Positions 1 through 11,100 of a stretch of DNA of 64,000 nt are shown here, in pieces. Source of the stretch: Argopecten irradians (Eukaryota; Mollusca; Bivalvia; Pectinida; Pectinidae); NCBI RefSeq assembly GCF_041381155.1, contig NC_091134.1, positions 38,213,338 through 38,277,337 of the forward strand. Direction: 5' to 3'. A program made the position numbers and the translations under genes. The notes below the pieces were generated by a model, which was not told the DNA's origin, ran no database searches, and was given only the letters and a program-made list of their open reading frames with translations. Each line of letters opens with the position of its first letter. Position 1 is the first letter of the stretch.

Positions 1-240
1 CCATACATAGAAATTTTTTTTTTAGTCTATGTGAATTTTGAACCCTTGTCATCTTTTGTATTAGACATATTATACATTTTTAATGTGTAATGGAAAAATA
101 TAAATCCATTTTACCCTGAAGGTATGATGGCTGTATTGAATTTACTTTATCTATTGATACTTTTTAAACACTTTCTCACCTTCATATTCTCTCACTTTAT
201 TGTCCATTATACAAATTGGTTGTATATCTGATTTTACACT

Positions 241-370
241 AATATATTAGATTTAGAGGCCACAATTGCTTTGGAATATCAATGATAACGATATTAATTA
301 CATGTAATATATTAGATTTAGAGGCCACAATTGCTTTGGAATATCAATGATAACGATATTAATTACATGT
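241..370. repeat. 65-bp tandem duplication (2 copies)
   Basis: Two essentially identical 65-bp units lie head to tail (241-305 and 306-370), each containing TTAGATTTAGAGGCCACAAT. The near identity points to a recent slippage or unequal-exchange event. No coding potential is visible. Confidence 0.95.
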
Positions 371-1924
371 ATAAGAAATGCAAAACGGCCCAGCCATCAG
401 CTGGTGAAAAGCCCTATAGAGTATAAGTAACATAACAATAACAAAAGGTAATGAAAGCCCTAAATAGGAAGTCCGACAATGAACCATATAAAAATACATA
501 AATGCATGTAAATATAATAAAGTACATGTACATAGTACAAAGGAAAGTTACATCATACATACAAATACATGTATTTAATAAACAGAGATTGATACTATGT
601 TAATTTTCAATGTGCAAGGCCTATAAATAATTCATCCTACTAAACATTTTGTATTAAATCATAGGTTTTTTAGGTCAAAGACCCACTACAGACTAAGATA
701 TAGAGAAAGGTAAGGAGCTCCTCTGTGATGCAAAATTGGGAACTGGTAATTCATTTCAAAGTCCTGGCCTACAGTATGGCTACAGACTAATCTCTATATA
801 TTAGTCCATATTAGGTCTTTGACCTACCAGCATATGATTAAATCACAATCAGATATGATCTAATGATTCATATGGATTTTAAATCCTTACTACACCTAAG
901 AACATTCATTTAATTGATTGGCCACTGATTCATAGTTTTATAGTGTTACCACACTGAATCGTCATTTAAATGGGTCGTGTTGCAAGTGGCGAGTTAAATT
1001 TCAACACATATGCCAGTGCACATACCTACATACATGTATATATATGTTTGGTGAACTAAGCTAGCGAGCGTATGTCAGTAACTTGAAGTGTTATAGATTA
1101 TATGACATGTAGAGTATAAACAATCCATCGTACTTTGATTTGTTGTTGTTGTTTTTTAACTAAACATGCCGTGGCAAGACTGTCACTTCTATATGACATT
1201 TTGTTGCACGCTTCCCTTTGTTGACGCGGCCTCGTTTTGGAAAAAAATATGTCATGTTCTATGTAAAGCTTGACTTCGCTCTATTTTTAGAGGAGTATTT
1301 TCCTGGTCAAGCTAGGCAACTGACCACCCATTTTGTTCGCTGTATGCATCGAAAATGATCTGAAGATTATATCTATGAACGGGATAAATTTCAATTTCGT
1401 AAACTTTATATTTCATTGGGCGAAACCTACATTTAACAGGTTTTGCTTGTAATTTCATCATTTTAAACAAAACTTAAAGGTATGCTATGCATGTTCTACT
1501 ATTAACCAATATATTCAGAACAATTTGTTTTTATGATTTAAGGATACTAACGTTCTATTACTCACATATTTTGCAGAAATTAAATACACTATGTACAAAC
1601 ATATATTGAAATTTTATAAATAAACACACTCTTATCACAGATTAGCAATCTCCAGATATACCATTCTTTCATTCTTAAAAAATCTCATATTCTATGATCA
1701 CTATCACATGTAAACATTTGTACATTGCCATTCACATCTAAAAATCTTTTGAAATACAACTTTGGAATGTCAGGATCTTTTCTTCTTTATGTCAATCTCT
1801 TAATTCTTTTGTGAGTCTTATTTCTTGTGAGTTACAAAAATTCCTTTTCAGAAGAAAATTATTTTCATAAACTGGATAAACTAGGGTTGACTTGGAATCT
1901 TTATCAAATATACCCAGGTAAAGC
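371..1924. other. Non-coding stretch with one imperfect inverted repeat
   Basis: No gene could be supported here. An imperfect inverted repeat of about 45 bp per arm lies at 667-830. The left arm has TTAGGTCAAAGACC and the right arm GGTCTTTGACCTA, around a loop of roughly 75 bp, as in a decayed foldback element. The stretch lies downstream of the OSTM1 stop and may hold its 3' UTR. I saw no convincing AATAAA signal on the minus strand. Confidence 0.5.
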
Positions 1925-2092
1925 CAGGGTTCTCACTAAATTTTTAAATAGATGGTTGAAAATTAACAATAGATGGTTGAGGGCCACAAGCCCCCATGGG
2001 GGACAATACTTATTTATGACAAAAATAGCCGGTTGTAAACAAGGAAATACACAGCTGTTTTTGCTGGCAACCGGCTGTTAACGAGAACCCTG
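1925..2092. mobile_element. Short TIR element (CAGGGTTCTC ends)
   Basis: A 168-bp element begins CAGGGTTCTC and ends GAGAACCCTG, so the ends are a 10-bp inverted repeat. AAAGC lies on both sides (1920-1924 and 2093-2097) and is a possible 5-bp target duplication. An 8-bp duplication, as expected of hAT elements, is not seen. It sits 20 bp past the OSTM1 stop codon and so probably lies in that gene's 3' UTR. Confidence 0.65.
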
Positions 2093-2112
2093 AAAGCAGT
2101 CTACAAACTTCG

Positions 2113-5100
2113 TCATGACGATGAGGTTAAAAGCTGTGTCTCTTCTTCATCTTTACAGCTAGCATCATCAAGTGAAACAAACAATGTTCGTGCAGCAACT
2201 TGTGACATCCTCTTCTCTATAAACATAGAAAATAAAAACTTCAAGTCTTTATGTGGAAAAATACAATGAAATACACGTAATTAGAGAGACAATACTCCTA
2301 AGATATCTAATTAAGTTGCCTCAGCTGGACACCCATTCAATGACAAGTAATCAACAGGTATATTATGGTACATCAGGTATTAGGTAAAGTAACAAAATTT
2401 TACTTTTTTTTTAGATTTATGTCCTATTAACAGCCAGGGACTGGTAAGGATTTGCCAGGTTTGATGATAGAGGAAAACTGGAGACTTTCGTGAACAAGAG
2501 GCCCAAAGGGCCTTAACGGTCATCTGACTACCTTGGCAGTAGTAAAATTAATAATATAAGGTGTTATTTTATTCGTCAGGACCATGTCAGGATCATTTTA
2601 AACTTCTTTCAGCAAATTTTATTTCAAACAAGTGGCCCAAGGACCTTAACATATAGGAAATTAATTAGATATAGTGTCATGGTAGCCATCTTCGATTTGG
2701 GATCAACCAGAGATGTAAAAATACTTTGTCAGGACCATGTCAGGATCATTTCATGCAGGTTTTAGCCAGAACTTGAGAGGAAGTTCAAAATGTGTTTTCA
2801 AGATGGCGGCTGTGGCCAAAATTATACAAGTTCTGTTCCCCTTCCCCCAAGGATATTTGTGGCAAAATTTTGTTACAATCCATGCAGAACTCTAGAACAA
2901 GTAACGATTTATAGGATTTACCTCTATTTCCCCTATTGGGCCCTGGCACTCCTGCTCCTGAGGGGTTAGAGCCAAAATTTAAGCAAGTTCTGTTTCCCTT
3001 CCCCAAGGGATGTTTGTGACCAAATTTGGTTACAATCCATGCAGAACTCTCAGACAAGTAGCGATTTATAGGATTTACCTCTATTTCCCCTATTGGGCCC
3101 TGCCCCTCCTGTTCCCGAGGGGTCAGAGCCAAAAGGAGGTGTTGCATGGCCGCCCACGATCGATTTTTAATTTTTTGGTGCAAATACATCAATCGGCACA
3201 TAATACGTATCGGACCAGTACTTATTCCATGAATAGATTAATCATGCGACTACAGCGCCACCTTTTGTAAGTTTTACGTCCGATTCCTACTTGTGCGCCT
3301 TTAATGCATCATATTAAGACATACAAAACAAAGAGATAAATTATTTTGGTGTAATAACATAGCATTTCGTATTATCTTTTTAACGATATACAATACGTCA
3401 TTAGATCTGTTGGGGTTTTCTTGCAATTTCCAGTTTTGCTCTTAATTTTTCATGAAAATAGAGGAATTTCATTTCATTAGTTTTTAATAAATTCCTTAGA
3501 TAACAATGGCAAACCCCGAGTACCCTAAAATTTCAGCAATCAAAAATATCTTCATATATCATTTATTGACTCAAGAAAATATTGTGTCGATGAATCACTG
3601 GGTATGCCGACTTTTTTGCACTTTTGTACGGCTACCCCCTTTATTTCTTACCCAATATCAAAGTACTGAGAGTACTGAGAGTTAAAAATGTTAAACGAAA
3701 TCTGTCCTTCTCTCGGCTCTATCATGTATCAAAAGCCGCTTTAGCGACGTCATACTTGAGTAAAACGTATCCTATGTAAGTTGGTGTACCAAAGTTGGTC
3801 AAACTGACTTACCGTATTTTTGCGCGTATAGTGCGCACCCGCGTATAGTGCGCAGGTACGTTTTTGAGTTTTATTTTAGAAAAAAAAAATTTACAAAAAA
3901 AATCTCAGTTTTTGTATCTTCGTTCACAACATTTTGCATTGCCTCCAAACACTTTTGAAGAACAAAATCAAACGGTTCCTATTGTTTATCAGTGCTTAAA
4001 ACAACTTTCTGTTCATTAAAATTAACTGGCGAGAGGAGTTTGACACGATGATTGACACTTTGTTTACACAACGGCAGGCCTAGTTAGCTTGTGAATTGCC
4101 GGTGACACTATAATGAGGATATCAACAACGATGTTTTTACAATCAAATAATTAACCATACCTTGTGTAATTCCAAGTGGTATCAATTAAGTCTATTGTGT
4201 ATCTGTTCGGCATTTAGATTTAATCATTGTCCAAGATATTAGCTGGAAAGCCGGCCGAGTAGGCTAATCAACCACAGGTGGCCGCCATATTTGATTACTG
4301 ACTGCACGCTTCCGTATTCTCAATTATTTCAATTAGTATTAAAATCAGGATGATATCCTACAGAACCATTTCAAAAGATAGTAATAAGAGTAAATTTTAC
4401 AGTCATGCCATCATTTATAGTGCCGATTGGTCAGTGTTAATGTAAGAAGGTTTTAGTTTCGTATTTAATTTGCTGGCTCTGCATGTGGGATTACACTCAC
4501 TTCCGTAAACATTTGCAAGTTCAAAAGTTTTCACATGCTGGAGAAACATATTTATAAGGTAATCTGTCTAATGTGACGAATTAATTACACACTTATACAT
4601 CGTTTCAAGCTCCAGGCTATATTCATTTAGCCATTTAGATTTGGAGATATCTTACTGAAGATTCACGATCGTAACATGAATCCGGTCATGAACACACGTG
4701 CTCTCAAAACGGACTTTCAAGGAATTAAAGATAAAAATTTCAAGATATGTTTTCCTTTTATATTGAATATATGCATTGACTTAAAGATCCAAGTATTTAA
4801 TCATAATTATTTCACGACAACGTGTACAAAATGTTACTGCACAGCTCGGACCTGCCGGTCGGTGATCATGACCCAGGACCTGGCCATGCCTTGTACCTGC
4901 GTATAGTGCGCACCCCCAACTTTTCACTTGATAAATTATGAAAAAAAGTGCGCACTATACGCGCAAAAATACGGTATATATTGACATTTGACCTACATCT
5001 AAATAAAAACTTCTTTTGCCTATATCACAAAATGTTAATTTTAGGGTCATATATTGAACTAGACAATATGTTAAATAGGGTCCTATAGTATTTCCTACAC

Positions 5101-8100
5101 CAATCGTCAGAAGTATTTCTGTCTTCATGGGTATATTTACTTATTAATAAGCAAATGTTCCGTTTAGCGAAACGTATTATGGAATATCGTTGTAACTTAT
5201 ATGTTGAACTTAGATATTTCTCAAAAGAATATACTGTTGTTTTTATGTCATAAAAATGTCATGCATAATTTGGATTTCATTCTTCAGCCAAACAGCCCAT
5301 CTCGGACTATTATTCACACAATAAAACATAGTCAAACTATACAGTAATGAAAAAAGAATACAGTGGACTGAAATTGCTTAACTTTTTGGGGCACAAAATA
5401 AGATATTTCACTCTAGGAACTCTTCAATTGACGTTCTTGGTGTCTGATATATTTAAAAACTGTTACTATGAAAGTAGGTAAAGTAAACAAATCATGCGGA
5501 ATATTACAGACCCACTATCTGAGTTCTTTAGGCCTTTCACATATTAAAAAGCTGTTTGAAGATTTTCATATATTTGACTTGTCTGACGCCCTTTATTCCA
5601 GCATACTGCAAGGCGTCTTAGTTATTGTCAAGAAGTCGTTTATGTTTGCCAATTTGAACCCTGTGACCTTCAATTAACGTCAATGTAATTCATTTGACAA
5701 ACAACTTAGTAGCCCTTTATTTAAGAATATGTTAGGTCTAACATCATGTATTGATGCCTTCCAATTATTGAGAAGTCGTTTGAATGAAAAGTTTATGAAC
5801 GACGGCGCACGAAGTACGATCACTCAAGGTCACCCTGACCTATCGGGCAAGATGATTTAGGAACATTTGCCCTTCATCCCAACATGCTACATGTACAATA
5901 CCAGGTGTCTAGTCCTCTTAGTTATCCACAAGAAGTCGTTTAAAGATTTTAGTCTATTTGACTCATGTGACCATGAAGGTAGGTCAAGGTCATTCATTTA
6001 AACAAACTTGGTAGTCGTTTAAGCTATCATTCTACAGTCCCAATATCAGATTCCAATGCCTCTTAGTTATTCACAATAAGTCGTTTAAAGTTTTTAGCCT
6101 ATTTGACCCTTGTAACCTTAAATGAACTTGGTAGTCGTTCATGCCAGCATACTTAATGCCTTATATCAGGTATCTAGGCATCTTAGTTATTCACAAGAAA
6201 TCGTTAAAATATTTAGCCTTTTTAAATTCTTTGACCTTGAATGAAGGTCAAGGTAATTCATTTCCACAAATTTGGTGGTCCATCATTTCAGCATTCTACA
6301 TGCCTAATATCAGTTTCTTGGGCCTTTCGGATATTGAGAAGAAGTTGTTTGAATGAAAAGTTTATACGTACGACGAAATGCGAACAGCGCACGACCATGG
6401 ACAAAGCATGGTGACTGTAGGTCATCCTGACCCTTCTGGTTAGATGACCTTATGACATTAAAATGAAATAACGATGAAAATGCGGTCCTGCAGGTAGGGA
6501 GTTAGAATTGTACCTACTGCCCTTATCGCATGATAAGAAAAGGCGACTAAATTTAGGATCGTATCATAGCATCTCTTCTTCCTAACTTTATTTATACTTC
6601 TTAACGTCTTCCTTGACACTGTCTCACATTTGGCCTTCCGTTGAGAGCTCGCCCCTGTGAGGTAGGCTCTGGGTTCTGTCACCTGGCGGAGACACACCCT
6701 GCTTAGCTCTCAGCATTAAGGGAGTAGGACGACTTGTTCGTCTGTTGTCAGTATGATGTGACTGGGGGATGTGTTGCTTGGTGTCTTCGGCGGCATGTTT
6801 CAGTGATATAGCACTATGAAAAGGGCAAGAGTTCCACTATAGAAGAAGACACAACATGAATATACCGAAGTCTCCCATATCGCACACTACGCACTTCATA
6901 CACTCATGATCAGGACACTGCATACATAAGATGCCTTCCTTACATGATCCTGGCTATCAATAGGGCTTTGATTTAATCAAACAAACAATGAAAACAATTT
7001 TATAGAGTCAAGAATGCAGGAATTGGTCTACTGCAAAAGTAAACTGGTTGATTTTCATATATTCTATGGTGTTGCCCCATCAAAGGACAGAACCAAGATA
7101 TTTCATCAAAGTTTTTCCCCCATAATTAATTTAGTAACAATAGTATTTTTTTTTTGAAAATAGTGAATCTGATATAAACATTTACCGACCAATTCTAATA
7201 TACTCATTGATATAGGTATTTCGGTCTCCTTTTGTTCTAAGAAGTTAGACGAAAATATCTAGCAAAATGAAGCTGCTAGAAATCATGCACTTTCATGAAG
7301 GTTGTTGGATGAGAAACAAACTTATAACTTGTAATCAGTACCTGGTAAACATTTTAGTGGTATTATTTCGCAATACCTATATGTTACTAAAGGTAAAATG
7401 AGACATAGCGCCTCGTCTGATGTCTGATTGACGCCAGCAAAATAGTTACCAAATTCAGTCGCCTTTTACGATCATGCAATGGGTATAGCAGGTGCAATTC
7501 TAACGCCCTACCTGAGATGATGGCAACATTGATGGTTCCCTTTAAATAACAATGGGCAAAGGACACATACTGTCCTATTTATTACCTTAATGCTTATACA
7601 GTTTCTGGAATGCAACATGGCATTGTGTATATGTTAAATCATAACTGTCAGTTTTATGTGTCCCACTGTTTCAAAACGGATAAGTAGAATTTCTGAAAAA
7701 TATTATTTAAACATGAGTTTATGATGATTATTTCAAGGTTTGGTCGAAATACGCACCTCATCATCACATTCTACTCCAACAGTAAAGTCGGTAATATTAG
7801 ACAGTGTACTCTCAGTACTTTGATATTATGAAAAAAAACAGGGGGTAGACGAAATTAACCTAAAAAAAACGTGGCATATCCAATGATTCATCAACTTGAG
7901 CTGTTTATGGTAAATCGATGATAACCTGAATATAATTTTAAACATCAAAATTTTAGGGTACTCGAGTAGTGCCTTACTTATTCTGGTGCTCGAACGAAAA
8001 ATTGAAAACTTCAAAAAGTCGTATTTTCTGTCAAATTTGATATTTACGTTCGATTTGTGATCGAATGATATTGGATACAGCCAAGTGTGATATGTCGTTA

Positions 8101-11100
8101 AAAAGGCAATTTTATGTGGTATTTTAAATCACAAGAAAAACATGATTTAAGTGTTTTTACTATGACTTATGCTAGGTAAAAGGCCCAATGGACATTAAAT
8201 TTACCAGTGTTAATGTAGGGGGCGCTGTAGTCCTAATGATGGTCCAATCGGGTTTTAAGTATTATAGACATATGTGTATTAATGCAATTAACTAATTTAA
8301 ATTCAAAAATCAAAAAAATATCGTGGGCGGATTTTCACCCTGTATGCAACACCTCCTTTATACAAGTTCTGTTCCCCTTCCCCCAAGGATGTTTGTGGCC
8401 AAATTTGGTAACAATCCATGTAGAACTCTAGAACAAGTAGCGATTTATAGGATTTACCTCTATTTCCCCTATTGGGCCCCGCCCCTCCTGCCCCTGGGGG
8501 GTCAGAGCCAAAATTTATACATGTTCTGTTCCCCTTCCCCAAGGGATGTTTGTGGCCAAATTTGGTTACAATCCATGCAGAACTCTAGGACAAGCAGCGA
8601 TTTATAGGATTTACCTCTATTTCCCCTATTGGACCCCGCCCCTCCTGCCCCCGGGGGGTCAGAGCCAAAATTTATACAAGTTCTTTTCACCTTCCCCCAA
8701 GGATGTTTGTGGCCAAATTTGGTTACAAACCATGCGGAACTCTATGACTAGTAGCGATTTAAATTAAATGTTGACGGACGGACGGACACCGCGCCATGAC
8801 ATTCGGGCCAGGTGAGCTAAAAACCATGATCCAGTGGCCAGTACCTGGCAACTGCCCCATATGGGATTCAAACTCATGACCTAGAGACAGCCAGGAGTTA
8901 AATATTTTATTTGTTACTATAAGTAAACTGGTATAGACAGATTATACCTATCATTTCATGCTTCCGATTCCTCTCTTGACATTGCATCTCGCATATCAAA
9001 CAATTTAGATCAAAAGCATTCAAAATCTACAGTGGAAAACTACCTAAGCTATCGTAACCTGAGACAAGAATAAATTGTAAGAGATACATACGAAGCATCA
9101 ATTTTCGCTTGGTCCTGGCTACAAAATATCTGGCTCCACCGTAGAAGAGAACTGGCATGGTCAGAAGGATGATCGCTAGGATGACCACTATAGCATCATC
9201 GGCAGAGTGTCTGGAACAGTGTAACTGTTTCCCCCACATTAACCTGGTGTAATTCATCTGAAATAACATGTTCAAATGTATTCACCTAATACAAGCCCTT
9301 ATCCCTATATACACTCTCGTCCAACTATTCATGGCTTATATAACCTTGAATTTGACTGAAAATATCAATACTGTTTAGATTCTTTATTTTATTTCTGTTG
9401 CAGATTGATTCAATGTGGCTTCATTTGTACAATAATTTTGTGAAAAGTTCAAGTTTTGGTTCCATTTACTGCTCCTTTGATTTCCCAACGTGCCTTTGGC
9501 ACTTATCATGTTGAAAAAGTTCAAAGGAAACACCAACAGTGTGTAGTTCAAAGGAACACTATTTCATCTCATGGGAGATAACTCCTCTCTTACCATATCC
9601 ACCAGATCCATACACACTAAGTCGTCTTTAGCGGCTCTGACTTTCTTAAAAAAGGTATTAAGTTGTGTGTAGTTGCTTCGACATACATCACACACACTAT
9701 CATTGTGACCCTGAAACACAAAAAGAGGAACATCAATTTAATCAATTTTCAAAAAACTGAAGATGAAATTAATTCCTTTTGTAAAGCAAGTTGAGCTGTT
9801 TCCAAATATCTATGGTACAAAACCCACAATGCAAACTTTCTCCGAAAATCCTTAGTTCAACAATACCAGATAAATCTGTCTTGAGAATAAATATTTAATT
9901 CTGAAGAGAGCAACTAAATTACTTTGTTGCACATGATGCATTTCATTGAAATTCAAACAGTAACAAGTATTATGCATACAGTAATTATTTCTCCTGCCTA
10001 TCCCACTTTGCATATTATATGTACGTGAAAAAGACAAAGAGAATAAATATTTCTCCATATAAATGATTCACTTTTAAAACAAATTCACAAAATCTACCAA
10101 ACTCAGACTATAACTAGAGCCAGCTGAAATATTTTCCTCAAGCATTGTCTGTTGTGTTTTGATGGATGCAAAAAATTGTTGCGACCAACGTTTAGTAGAA
10201 ATGGAATTTATTATCATTTATTCTCATTTCTCAAAATGCACTTAAATTCTGATATTTTAGCTCCCAAAATACCATATGCATTTTTTGTACGCGTATTTCA
10301 AAACAGGACTATTTTTTCAAATCTCTGTCCATGCATTCTAAATGATGCAAAGAGCAACTTTACCAATGTTCAAATCAATCCGATATAATTAATAAATGCA
10401 AAAAGTAGAGTTGACTTATGCTAGTTTTGATACCACTGCTGGAAAAGTCATCCTTGATAATCCTCAAACGCCAGACAGAACAGTTAGTTATGAATGTACA
10501 AACTAATGACAGAGTGAAACTAAGGGAAGTAACTCTGATATAGAAGACTCTACATGGTGATCGATGGTTACCTTTGGCAATGAATAATGGCGAAAACATG
10601 ATGACACTGTTTTATATTTGTCTATGAACTCTGTTGTATCCTTGCTGTATTGAAAAACCACTGTACCGTTGATATCAATGGACACGCTACTGAAACATCC
10701 TGTAAATTATAAAATACGTTATGTTAACATCTGTACACATATGTATATAAGCAAAATGACACAGTAAAATAAATCTTCATCCAAAGTGTGTTATCCAAGA
10801 TTCTTGAAATTTCAGAGAGCCCTTTAAATTTACAGAGGTGAGAATAATTGCAAGGAACTACACAACAACTTAAGTAGATTGTAATAATTCTAGTATCATG
10901 ACTAAATATGTAGTTGTGAAAAGAAGGTTTAACTTATGATAATTCAATATTGCTTGTTACGAGCATTTTCATTGGCTTAAAAAATTACTTTATCAGCCCA
11001 TAAAGGAAAAAATGGCGTCGCCGTTTGTAACGTTGCTTCTGATTGGCTGAGATGACGGTGTAATGCTTTCATAGACAAAAGAGTCCCGAAATGAATTTTG

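Larger units (their letters stand above)
3132..8359. mobile_element. Long-TIR element of 5.2 kb with ~550-bp inverted arms
   Basis: The left end AAAGGAGGTGTTGCAT (3132) and the inverted right end (8359) bound a 5,228-bp insertion inside a pearl-like core repeat. Diverged inverted similarity extends to about 3685 and 7805. It includes GACTACAGCGCC, CGAGTACCCTAAAATTT, GATGAATCA and ATCAAAGTACTGAGAG in both arms. I see no transposase or other gene in it. No clear target duplication is visible. The interior was colonised by a TA-flanked DNA transposon, pearl-like DNA and SINE-like copies. The superfamily is unknown. Confidence 0.8.
2491..8819 (+). mobile_element. Pearl-like (non-autonomous Helentron-type) element, interrupted
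   Basis: The two outer parts, 2491-3131 and 8360-8819, form one element of about 1.1 kb. It starts CAAGAGGCCCAAAGGGCC and carries about five tandem core units of 156-159 bp (AAGTTCTGTTCCCC at 2829, 2985, 8365 and 8521, with a diverged copy near 8680). It then runs into a GACG microsatellite (8771-8785) and ends GGTGAGCTAAAA. Tandem cores followed by a tetranucleotide microsatellite is the published architecture of bivalve pearl elements, which have been linked to Helentrons. A long-TIR element was later inserted into the cores. Confidence 0.8.
2403..8905 (-). mobile_element. tRNA-derived SINE split in two by later insertions
   Basis: The 3' half (2403-2490, containing GTCCTATTAACAGCCAGGG) and the 5' half (8820-8905, containing GGCAACTGCCCCATATGGG) are adjacent parts of the SINE seen whole at 25817-26027 and 44896-45115. 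The 6.3 kb between them is a pearl-like element with further insertions. The far tRNA-like head is lost or degraded. Confidence 0.75.

Noticed and set aside
2785-3270. Short frames with PSGAGVPGPNRGNRGKSYKS on the minus strand, also at 8303-8690
   Set aside because: They repeat with the pearl-like core units and are absent outside them.
4676-4906. 76-residue plus-strand frame inside the TA-flanked transposon
   Set aside because: No transposase motif (no DDE/D signature or HTH), and part of it is subterminal repeat.
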